Under the pieces are notes generated by a model. The model saw only the letters and a list, made by a program, of their open reading frames with translations, did no database searches and was not told the DNA's origin. Shown piece after piece: positions 1 through 6,711 of a stretch of DNA of 64,000 nt (position 1 is the first letter of the stretch; every line of letters begins with the position of its first letter). A program made the translations under genes and the position numbers. This stretch comes from CAWBJP01 sp044867425 (GTDB lineage: Bacteria; Actinomycetota; Acidimicrobiia; IMCC26256; BP-133). The stretch covers positions 1 to 64,000 of the forward strand of contig JBIOUX010000115.1 of assembly GCA_044867425.1 (NCBI GenBank). Direction: 5' to 3'.

Positions 1-1
1 T

Positions 2-127
2 CAATCCCTTCTCGCACAAGGGGTTGAGGCCATCGTCCCAGCATTCAGACCCGATCGCGAGCACCCTCCACAGGTAAAGATGCTGGTCAGGAGCTATTTT
101 CCAATCGACTTCTTCAGGTCGAAGTAA
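2..127 (+). CDS. C-terminal end of an unknown protein (cut by window start)
   Basis: A reading frame enters from the left edge and runs 41 codons to TAA at 125-127. It ends just before the stop codon of the convergent permease at 128. The peptide ends in YFPIDFFRSK and matches no family I recognise. Codons such as GCA, CAA, GTA and AGA are less GC-biased than in the neighbours, so the gene may be atypical or the frame may be chance. No start is visible and no function can be assigned. Confidence 0.35.
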   Translation, partial: QSLLAQGVEAIVPAFRPDREHPPQVKMLVRSYFPIDFFRSK

Positions 128-970
128 CTAAGCGGTCTTGCGGTAGCGGCGGACGGCCAGCGGGGCGAACACGGCCAGGAGGCCGAAGCTCCAGGCCAGG
201 GCGGCGATGACCGGGCCGGCGGTGGGCCCGCCGGTCATGAGCGCCCGGGTGGCGTCGATCACCACCGAGACCGGCTGGTGGGCGGCGAAGGCCTGCAGCC
301 AGCCCGGCATCGATTGCACGGGCACGAAGGCGGAGGAGGCGAACGTCAGGGGGAAGAGCAGCGGGAACGACATGGCCTGGGCGGTCTCGGCGTTGCGAGC
401 GGCCAGGCCCACGCAGGCGAAGACCCACGACAGGGAGTAGGCGAACAGGAGGACCATCCCGACGCCGGCGAGGAAGCCGAGCGGGCCGGTCTGGGCCCGG
501 AAGCCGACGGCGAATCCGACCACGGCCATGAGGAAGACCACGAACACGTTGCGGATCAGGTCGGCCGTGGTGCGCCCGGCCAGGACGGCGGAGCGGGCCA
601 TGGGCAGGGACCGGAACCGCTCGATGAGGCCCTTGCCCAGATCCTCGGCCAGCCCGATGCCGGTCCCCACCGCCCCGAAGGCGACGGTCTGGATGAAGAT
701 GCCCGGCATCATGAACGTGGCGTAGTCGATGGGTCCGGTGTTGATGGCCCCACCGAAGACGTAGCGGAACAGCAGCACGAACATGATCGGCTGGATCGAC
801 GAGAACATCAGCAGCTCAGGAATGCGGGTGACAGCGATCAGGTTCCGCTGCGTGACCGCCAGGGTGTCGGCCACGGCCCAGGCCAGCCGGGAGCGACCGG
901 TGGTCTGGGTCAGGGACTTCGGGGGACCCGGGGTCCGGGGTGTCCCCGCAGTGCTGGTCACGGCGGTCAT
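128..970 (-). CDS. ABC-2 type exporter permease (DrrB-like)
   Basis: This is the membrane subunit of a drug/lipid-type ABC exporter, 280 residues, usual for the DrrB family. A hydrophilic N-terminus rich in Pro and Thr is followed by about six hydrophobic segments, the first near LLMFSSIQPIMFVLLFRYVF. The ABC-2 feature GLIERFRSLPMARSAVLAGR lies in the central cytoplasmic loop. The ATG at 970 overlaps the stop of the upstream ATPase by 4 bp (ATGA), so the two are translationally coupled and probably form one transporter. The open frame extends upstream of 970 but only as the antisense of the ATPase. The substrate cannot be read from sequence. A divergent MarR regulator next door suggests drug or small-molecule inducibility. 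Confidence 0.88.
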   Translation of the reverse strand: MTAVTSTAGTPRTPGPPKSLTQTTGRSRLAWAVADTLAVTQRNLIAVTRIPELLMFSSIQPIMFVLLFRYVFGGAINTGPIDYATFMMPGIFIQTVAFGAVGTGIGLAEDLGKGLIERFRSLPMARSAVLAGRTTADLIRNVFVVFLMAVVGFAVGFRAQTGPLGFLAGVGMVLLFAYSLSWVFACVGLAARNAETAQAMSFPLLFPLTFASSAFVPVQSMPGWLQAFAAHQPVSVVIDATRALMTGGPTAGPVIAALAWSFGLLAVFAPLAVRRYRKTA

Positions 971-1947
971 GCGGCACCTCGCATCGTCTCGTCGTCGGAG
1001 GGGGTGGGAGGCACGGCCGGCTGACCGGTGAGGGTCAGGAACACGTCGTCCAGGCTCGGCTCCCGCAGAGTCACCCCGGCCGGGCCGATGCCCTCGCCGT
1101 CGAGCGCCCGGAGGGCGTCGAGGAGGCGGCGGGGCCCGGAGTCGACGGGGAGGTGGACGGCCGCTCCCTCCCGGGTCGGCTCGTGGGTTCCCAGGCGAGC
1201 CACCACCTGCGCCGCCCGGGTGGCGACGGCGTCGTCGGCGAAGACGAACTCGATGACGGTGGCACCGAGGCCGGCCTTGAGCTCGGCCGAGGTGCCCCGG
1301 GCGATGATCCGCCCGTGGTCGACGACGGCGATGTTCTCGGCCAGGCGGTCGGCCTCTTCCAGGTACTGGGTGGTGAGGAGCACCGTCGTCCCGTCGGCCA
1401 CGAGGTCGGTGATAACACCCCACAGGTCGTTGCGGCTGCGGGGGTCGAGGCCCGTGGTGGGCTCGTCGAGGAAGAGCACCGGCGGACGGTGGACCAGCGA
1501 GGCGGCGAGGTCCAGGCGCCGGCGCATGCCCCCGGAGTAGGTCTTGACCGGCCGGTCGCCGGCCTCGGTGAGGTTGAACCGCTCCAGTAGCTCGTCCGCC
1601 CGCGACCGCACCAGCTTCTTTGGCAGGTGCGTCAGGCGCCCGACCAGGCGGAGGTTCTCGCGCCCGGTGAGGTTCTCGTCCACGGCCGCGTACTGCCCGG
1701 CCAGGCCGATGGCGGCCCGAACCGCCTCGGCGTCGGTGACGACGTCGTGGCCCAGCACCCGGGCCGAGCCGGTGTCGGGGCGCAGGATCGTGGTCAGGAT
1801 GCGCACGGCGGTGGTCTTGCCCGCCCCGTTCGGCCCCAGGAGGCCGAACACGGTGCCGGCGGGGACGGCCAGGTCGATGCCGTCCAGTGCCGTCACGTCC
1901 CCGAAGCGCTTGACCAGTGCGTTGGCGGAGATTGCGTCGGTTTGCAT
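967..1947 (-). CDS. ABC exporter ATP-binding protein (DrrA-like)
   Basis: This is the ATPase subunit that powers the downstream permease, 326 residues. Walker A is GPNGAGKTT near residues 38-46, the ABC signature is YSGGMRRRLDLA, and Walker B is PVLFLDEPTTGLDP. The C-terminal 80-100 residues form the DUF4162-like tail usual in DrrA proteins (LREPSLDDVFLTLTG). It is the first gene of a two-gene operon and overlaps the permease start by 4 bp. The promoter must lie in the 79 bp shared with the divergent MarR gene. The family is certain; calling it a drug exporter rests on DrrA similarity and on the neighbouring regulator. Confidence 0.92.
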   Translation of the reverse strand: MQTDAISANALVKRFGDVTALDGIDLAVPAGTVFGLLGPNGAGKTTAVRILTTILRPDTGSARVLGHDVVTDAEAVRAAIGLAGQYAAVDENLTGRENLRLVGRLTHLPKKLVRSRADELLERFNLTEAGDRPVKTYSGGMRRRLDLAASLVHRPPVLFLDEPTTGLDPRSRNDLWGVITDLVADGTTVLLTTQYLEEADRLAENIAVVDHGRIIARGTSAELKAGLGATVIEFVFADDAVATRAAQVVARLGTHEPTREGAAVHLPVDSGPRRLLDALRALDGEGIGPAGVTLREPSLDDVFLTLTGQPAVPPTPSDDETMRGAA

Positions 1948-1992
1948 GCGGCCAGTATCGGCAGATGCTTGACCAACCTAAAATGAATTTCT

Positions 1993-2000
1993 TGACGTCA
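1993..2000. promoter_or_regulatory. Palindrome in the MarR/ABC divergent promoter region
   Basis: TGACGTCA, a perfect 8-bp palindrome, lies in the 79-bp gap between the ABC ATPase start (1947) and the MarR start (2027). It sits in an unusually AT-rich patch with TAAAAT just upstream at 1979-1984. It is a plausible operator half or core for the MarR protein, but a single short palindrome is weak evidence. Confidence 0.3.
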
Positions 2001-2026
2001 GGAGGGCGTCACCGTACGTTCGCCTC

Positions 2027-2476
2027 GTGGTCACGGGGGATGATGAGACGGCCGCCCGGGAGGCGTGGCTGGCGGTGGTCCAGCTGTTCACCAGCGAGGA
2101 GACCACCCGGGCCTTCCTGACCACGGCCGCCGAACTGGAGCTGACCCCGGTGGGGCTCCGGGCTCTGTTCGGGCTCATCCCCGGGGAACCCCAGACCATG
2201 GGGACCCTGGCCAACCACTGGCACTGCGATGCCTCCAACGTCACGGGCATCGTCACCCAGCTCGAGCAGCGGGGCCTGGTCGAGCGCCGGGCCGACCCGG
2301 CCGACCGTCGGGTCCGTACGGTCAGCCTGACCGATGCCGGCGTCGCCGCCCGGAGCCGGGCTCACCAGATGATGTCGGAACCGCCGGCGGCCATCGCCGC
2401 CCTCTCCGCCGAGGATCAGCGGGCCCTGCGGGACCTCCTGGTGAAAGCCACCGCCTCCTTGCCGCCGCTGCGTTGA
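2027..2476 (+). CDS. MarR-family transcriptional regulator
   Basis: A winged-helix regulator of 149 residues, normal for MarR. The recognition region is MGTLANHWHCDASNVTGIVT, followed by the wing LEQRGLVERRADPADRRVRT, which contains the conserved DxRxR-type motif. GTG at 2027 is used because it gives a standard-length N-terminal helix. The gene is divergent from the DrrAB-like exporter with 79 bp between them, the usual layout for a MarR repressor controlling itself and an exporter. The ligand is unknown. Confidence 0.88.
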   Translation: MVTGDDETAAREAWLAVVQLFTSEETTRAFLTTAAELELTPVGLRALFGLIPGEPQTMGTLANHWHCDASNVTGIVTQLEQRGLVERRADPADRRVRTVSLTDAGVAARSRAHQMMSEPPAAIAALSAEDQRALRDLLVKATASLPPLR

Positions 2477-2491
2477 GCGGGTGCCCGCCGC

Positions 2492-2788
2492 TCAGGTGTG
2501 GAGAACGGAGTCCTTGGAGCCGAAGCCGTTGTCGATGTACTCGTCGGCGGCGGGGTCGTTCTCCCAGCGCTCGTCGTCGATGAGGTACTTGAAGCGGTAG
2601 CTCCGGCCGGACTCCAGGGAGAGGGTGGCGGAGAATCGCCCGTCCTTGCGTCGGCTGAGCGGGGTGTCGACCTGGGACCAGTCGTTGAACTCGCCGCAGA
2701 GAACGACCCGCTCCCGGGCCGCGTCTCCGGGGAGCTCGAAGGTCACCTTGGTGGTTTTGCCACGCTTGGCCGGTGTCTTGCTGATCAC
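2492..2788 (-). CDS. Stand-alone glycogen-binding (CBM48/AMPK1-type) domain protein
   Basis: A 98-residue protein that is almost entirely one isoamylase-early-set/AMPK-beta glycogen-binding domain. Diagnostic stretches are TKVTFELPGDAARERVVLCG, EFNDWSQVDTPL, and YRFKYLIDDERWENDPAADE with the terminal Asn-Gly turn. The start is GTG at 2788, preceded by GGAGG five bases away. The frame stays open further upstream, but that part has no domain character. In other bacteria such domains sit beside alpha-glucan enzymes; here none is nearby, so a role in binding storage glucan or as an adaptor is inference. It faces away from the secreted-protein gene at 2988. Confidence 0.8.
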   Translation of the reverse strand: MISKTPAKRGKTTKVTFELPGDAARERVVLCGEFNDWSQVDTPLSRRKDGRFSATLSLESGRSYRFKYLIDDERWENDPAADEYIDNGFGSKDSVLHT

Positions 2789-2987
2789 GCTGGCCTCCAA
2801 TTGGGGGGACCCGGTGCCGTCCTCGTCCGGCCCGGGGAACGGACCGACACGGATGGTAGACGGGCCAGACGGGCCATATCGGCGATTCTGTCCTGGAGCT
2901 GACATCCCGAAGATCGAGGCCGAGGGAGGGATGACCGGGTTCGCGGCGAAGTGTTCCCGCGAGCACTCCCCCCGAGGTGCCGAAACC

Positions 2988-5327
2988 ATGGACATGACTA
3001 GTCATCGTCGCCGGCTCCCGTCCGTCCTCGCCTCGTTGGCCGCGCTCGGCGCCCTCCTGGTGTCCGCGCCCCAGGCCCAGGCCGCCGGCGAGACGCTGCA
3101 GGTCAACAAGGAGGTCACCACGGTGCCCGGAGGCACCCCGGTGACCCTCACGGCCCGCCTGGCTCAGGCGGCCGCCGGCGCCCTCACCGTCACCTTCAAG
3201 GTGGAAGGCGGTCCGGCCACCCCGACGACCCAGTCGTGTCCCATCGCCGCCGGTGCCAGCTCCTGCCAGGTGATCTTCAACTCCACCAGCAAGGGCACGA
3301 GCCTGGTCCGGGCCTACATCGGCGGCTCGGGTGACATGAACGAGGGTCGTCTGGCCAACGCCGACGCGGTGCTGCCCCTTCTGTCGTCCCCCGCCGACTG
3401 CCGCGCCGAGGACGACGAATTGCTCCAGAACACCTGCAAGCCCTCCGGCGTCACCCCGGTGGCGGGCGACAACGCGGAACCGGACGACACCGACGTGGTC
3501 CAGATCACCTGGACCAGCTTCGTCGACGGCCATCTCGACTGCGACGACTCCAACCCCGCCAACGGGGAGGACGTGGAGTACAACGACTCCCGAGCCGTCC
3601 GGAACGAGAACTACACCTGCGTGCTCACCAGCCTCGACAACCCGCCCGTGCCCATCGCCGGGGCCAAGATCGACTTCGAGCGCCTCGGGGGTGTGGGTGA
3701 CACCGACAACGACGCCGACGGCACCGTCGACAAGGACGACTTCTGCACCACCGACGGCAACGGTCGCTGCGCCGGCGCCGTGGAGACCCTGACCGGAGAA
3801 GGCGCCACCACCATCTGCTTCTGGGCCGAGCCGGGCGACGTGGCCGACAACGTCTTCTCCAAGACCGGCACCGCGATCGACGGCGGCGACTGCGATGGCG
3901 GCGGCGAGCCGGTCGACGAGGTCGAGAGCAACGACATCACCGACTCCGTGTCCCTCGACATCAACGTGCCCCGGGCCATCCGCCTCGACGCCGGCCCCGA
4001 GTCGGTGGTGTCCGGGCCCGGTTCGCGGTTCTCCTACGCCGCCCGGGTGTGGGACCAGTTCGACAACGCCTTCCTGGCCGACACCGAGGTGCGGGCCGAG
4101 TACTTCTCCGGCTCGCCCCTCGACGCCGATGGCAACACCCCGGCGTCACCCGACGCCTCCTGCCTGACGGGCACCAGCGGGATGTGCTCCATCCCCACCG
4201 CCACCCAGTCGGCCCTGGGCACCAACCTGGTCTGCGTCTGGATCGACACGCCCGAGAGCCGGGTCGACGAGATGATCGGCAACGGCGGGGACGCGGCCGA
4301 CGGTTCGTGCGGCGACAGCGACGACAACCGCTACGACGAGGTGCCGGCCGACCCCAGCTCGGATGGCAACGGCGACGTGCTGCCCCAGCCGGTCACCGAC
4401 GGACGCGACATCATCCGCCTCAAGATCGAGTCCCGGCCGTTCATCGCCCAGGTGAAGCCGGAGGAGAAGCGCCAGTCCCAGAGCGACGTTCTCCGGGTGA
4501 CGGGGAGCAGCTTCTACCCCGGGGCCCGGATCAGCGTGTCGGGTCCCGGCGTCAACGTGGGACCGACGAGCCGGGTGTCGGAGTTCGAGCTGGCCGCCAG
4601 CTTCGATGTCGCTCCCGACGCCCCCGCCGGTCTACGGGACGTCACCGTGACCAACTACGACGGTGGCACGGCCGTCTGCGGCCGGTGCTTCAGTGTCGTC
4701 GGCCAGGGATACTGGCTGGCGGCGAGCGACGGTGGCATCTTCGCCTTCGGTGACGCCAAGTTCTACGGCTCCACCGGGGACAAGAAGCTCAACCGGCCCA
4801 TCGTGGGGATGGCGCCCACGCCCTCGGGCAAGGGCTACTGGCTGGTCTCCAGCGACGGCGGCATCTTCTCCTTCGGCGATGCCTTCTTCTACGGCTCCAC
4901 GGGCGGCATCGCGCTCAACAAGCCCATCGTCGGGATCGCCGCCCACCCCAGCGGCCGGGGCTACTGGCTGGTGGCCAGCGACGGCGGCATCTTCTCCTTC
5001 GGGGACGCCAAGTTCTACGGCTCCACCGGCAAGCTCGCCCTCAGCCGGCCCATCGTCGGGATCGCCGCCCACCCCGGTGGCCGGGGCTACTGGCTGGTGG
5101 CCGCCGACGGCGGGATCTTCTCCTTCGGCGACGCCAAGTTCTTCGGCTCCACCGGCGGCATGACCCTCAACAAGCCCATCGTGGGGATGTCCGCCTCGGG
5201 CACCGGCAAGGGCTACTGGCTGGTGGCCAGCGACGGCGGGATCTTCTCCTTCGGTGACGCCGCCTTCCACGGTTCCACCGGCGCCATCAAGCTCAACCAG
5301 CCCATCATCGGTTTCGCTCGGCGTTAA
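2988..5327 (+). CDS. Secreted TIG-domain protein with five C-terminal GYWL repeats
   Basis: A 779-residue exported protein. A signal peptide (MTSHRRR, a hydrophobic stretch, then AQAAG) is followed by an Ig-like region (about residues 35-120). Next comes a Cys-paired, Asp-rich region with calcium-site-like stretches such as DTDNDADGTVDKDD. An IPT/TIG-type domain lies near residues 485-570 (SDVLRVTGSSFYPGARISVS), and five 42-residue repeats beginning GYWL end the protein. There is no sortase signal or membrane anchor, so it is probably secreted or wall-associated. ATG at 2988 is chosen because it starts a clean signal peptide; the frame is open upstream. The middle region is paralogous to the next gene. 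I associate the repeats with Acidimicrobiia; their ligand is unknown. Confidence 0.85.
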   Translation: MDMTSHRRRLPSVLASLAALGALLVSAPQAQAAGETLQVNKEVTTVPGGTPVTLTARLAQAAAGALTVTFKVEGGPATPTTQSCPIAAGASSCQVIFNSTSKGTSLVRAYIGGSGDMNEGRLANADAVLPLLSSPADCRAEDDELLQNTCKPSGVTPVAGDNAEPDDTDVVQITWTSFVDGHLDCDDSNPANGEDVEYNDSRAVRNENYTCVLTSLDNPPVPIAGAKIDFERLGGVGDTDNDADGTVDKDDFCTTDGNGRCAGAVETLTGEGATTICFWAEPGDVADNVFSKTGTAIDGGDCDGGGEPVDEVESNDITDSVSLDINVPRAIRLDAGPESVVSGPGSRFSYAARVWDQFDNAFLADTEVRAEYFSGSPLDADGNTPASPDASCLTGTSGMCSIPTATQSALGTNLVCVWIDTPESRVDEMIGNGGDAADGSCGDSDDNRYDEVPADPSSDGNGDVLPQPVTDGRDIIRLKIESRPFIAQVKPEEKRQSQSDVLRVTGSSFYPGARISVSGPGVNVGPTSRVSEFELAASFDVAPDAPAGLRDVTVTNYDGGTAVCGRCFSVVGQGYWLAASDGGIFAFGDAKFYGSTGDKKLNRPIVGMAPTPSGKGYWLVSSDGGIFSFGDAFFYGSTGGIALNKPIVGIAAHPSGRGYWLVASDGGIFSFGDAKFYGSTGKLALSRPIVGIAAHPGGRGYWLVAADGGIFSFGDAKFFGSTGGMTLNKPIVGMSASGTGKGYWLVASDGGIFSFGDAAFHGSTGAIKLNQPIIGFARR
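4707..5324 (+). repeat. Five tandem 126-bp repeats (42-residue GYWL units)
   Basis: Units begin at 4707, 4833, 4959, 5085 and 5211, exactly 126 bp apart, the last one truncated by the end of the gene. Each encodes GYWLVASDGGIFSFGDA, then a FYGSTG-like stretch and a PIVGIA-like stretch. Nucleotide similarity between units is high, so copy number could change by recombination. The regular Gly-Tyr-Trp and Asp-Gly-Gly pattern suggests a beta-propeller or beta-solenoid fold. Confidence 0.95.
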
Positions 5328-5385
5328 CGATTCGCCGTCTTTCGGGTAGCCTTTCCCCCTAGGAGTGGGTGAGCCACGGGGGTGG

Positions 5386-6432
5386 ATGGTGGCGCGGGGC
5401 TCAGCGAAGAGGTTCCTCGAACTCGTTGCTGTGCTGCTCCTGTTCACGGGCCTGCTGGCCGGTGACGGGATGGCCGCCGAGGATCCCCTGGAAGACTTCT
5501 ACGTCGCCCCCAGCCTCCAGATCAGCCCCGAGCTGCCCGAGGTCCGCCCCAGCATTCCCGTCGAACTCACGGCCCGGCTCTCCCATACGGTCCTCACCGA
5601 CACCCTCGTCCTGTTCCGGCTCGAGCCCATCTCCAGCCGGGTCAGGTACGGCCGGCGAATGGGCCCGCCGCCGGAGAAGCCGCAGTGCACCGTCCCGGCG
5701 GGGATGCTCACGTGCTCCGTCACCATCGTCCGGCATCAGGGCGCGGCCCTCATCATCCGGGGCTGGATGGGGGGCGAAACCGGGTTTCCGCCCGACAACC
5801 GAGAGGGTCGGCTCTCCAGCCTGAACCTCTTCCTCCACCCCGGGGCCGACTGCCGCCTGGAGGATGGGGAGCCGGTCGACGACAAGTGCCGCGGCGGGCT
5901 CAACAGCCACGTCGAGCCCGGTGCCCCCGAACCGGACACCACCGACGTCATCCTGGCCGGCTGGACCGGCACGGCCGCCGCCTTCGTGGACTGTGACGAC
6001 ACGGGCAGCGATGGGGACACCGAGGTCGAGAGTCGCCCGATGGACCAGCGGAGGGTGACCTATGTCTGCACGCTCACCAACCGCATCACCGGCGAGCCCA
6101 TCGTGGGGGCCCGTCTGGCCGCCGAGGTCATGGGCGGCCCGTTCGACGACGAGCGCGGTGGGGCCTTCCGCTCCGACTACGGCACCTACCCCTATCACCA
6201 CGAGGACCGCCGGCTGTGCATCACCTCGGCTCCGGGAGGGCACTGCAGCTTTGACCTCACGGTGCCGGGCGACGGCCCCGGCGACATGGTCCTGTGCCTC
6301 TGGGCCGACGGCGACAACGACGGATACTACGGCAAGGACGACGAAGACGGCGGCGGATGCGCCAACGAGCCCTTCGACGAGCAGCCCGAGGGCAACGACG
6401 GCAACGACACCGTCGTCATCCGCCTCCGGTAG
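5386..6432 (+). CDS. Secreted Cys/Asp-rich protein, paralog of the upstream gene without the repeats
   Basis: About 348 residues. The N-terminus GSAKRFLELVAVLLLFTGLL followed by MAAED is a signal peptide. The rest aligns with the first half of the preceding gene, for example ADCRLEDGEPVDDKC against ADCRAEDDELLQNTC, with the same order of Cys pairs and a C-terminal acidic stretch (DGDNDGYYGKDDEDGGGC) that could bind calcium. It lacks the TIG domain and GYWL repeats. ATG at 5386 follows GGGGGTGG; a GTG at 5365 is in frame but has AGGAG directly abutting it. It lies 58 bp after the first gene and is probably co-transcribed. Function unknown. Confidence 0.75.
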   Translation: MVARGSAKRFLELVAVLLLFTGLLAGDGMAAEDPLEDFYVAPSLQISPELPEVRPSIPVELTARLSHTVLTDTLVLFRLEPISSRVRYGRRMGPPPEKPQCTVPAGMLTCSVTIVRHQGAALIIRGWMGGETGFPPDNREGRLSSLNLFLHPGADCRLEDGEPVDDKCRGGLNSHVEPGAPEPDTTDVILAGWTGTAAAFVDCDDTGSDGDTEVESRPMDQRRVTYVCTLTNRITGEPIVGARLAAEVMGGPFDDERGGAFRSDYGTYPYHHEDRRLCITSAPGGHCSFDLTVPGDGPGDMVLCLWADGDNDGYYGKDDEDGGGCANEPFDEQPEGNDGNDTVVIRLR

Positions 6433-6711
6433 CCACCCGCACAACTCGCCTTCGCCGCGCCGGCAAAAAACGCATTGAAGAGGGTTGGGGGTGCGTTACG
6501 CGTCGCCGCTGGCTTCCGTTAGCGCCCCGCTCACCCAACCGGCGTTGTTCACCGCCGGTATGCGGCGCTGAGACACGCCGGTTCGAAGAAACGGCCGGGT
6601 GGCCGGGGCGTAAGGGGGACGTGTTGCCCGTGTGGCCCACCACCGCCCCGGGCCCCTACCCCCCTTCATTGCGCCTTTTCCTGCCGCCCCGCCGACATGA
6701 GGCGCCCCGCC
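6433..6711. other. Intergenic gap between convergent genes
   Basis: 279 bp between the secreted-protein gene and the end of glnE. It has short GC-rich stretches but no convincing reading frame, RNA or canonical terminator for either side. Confidence 0.5.
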
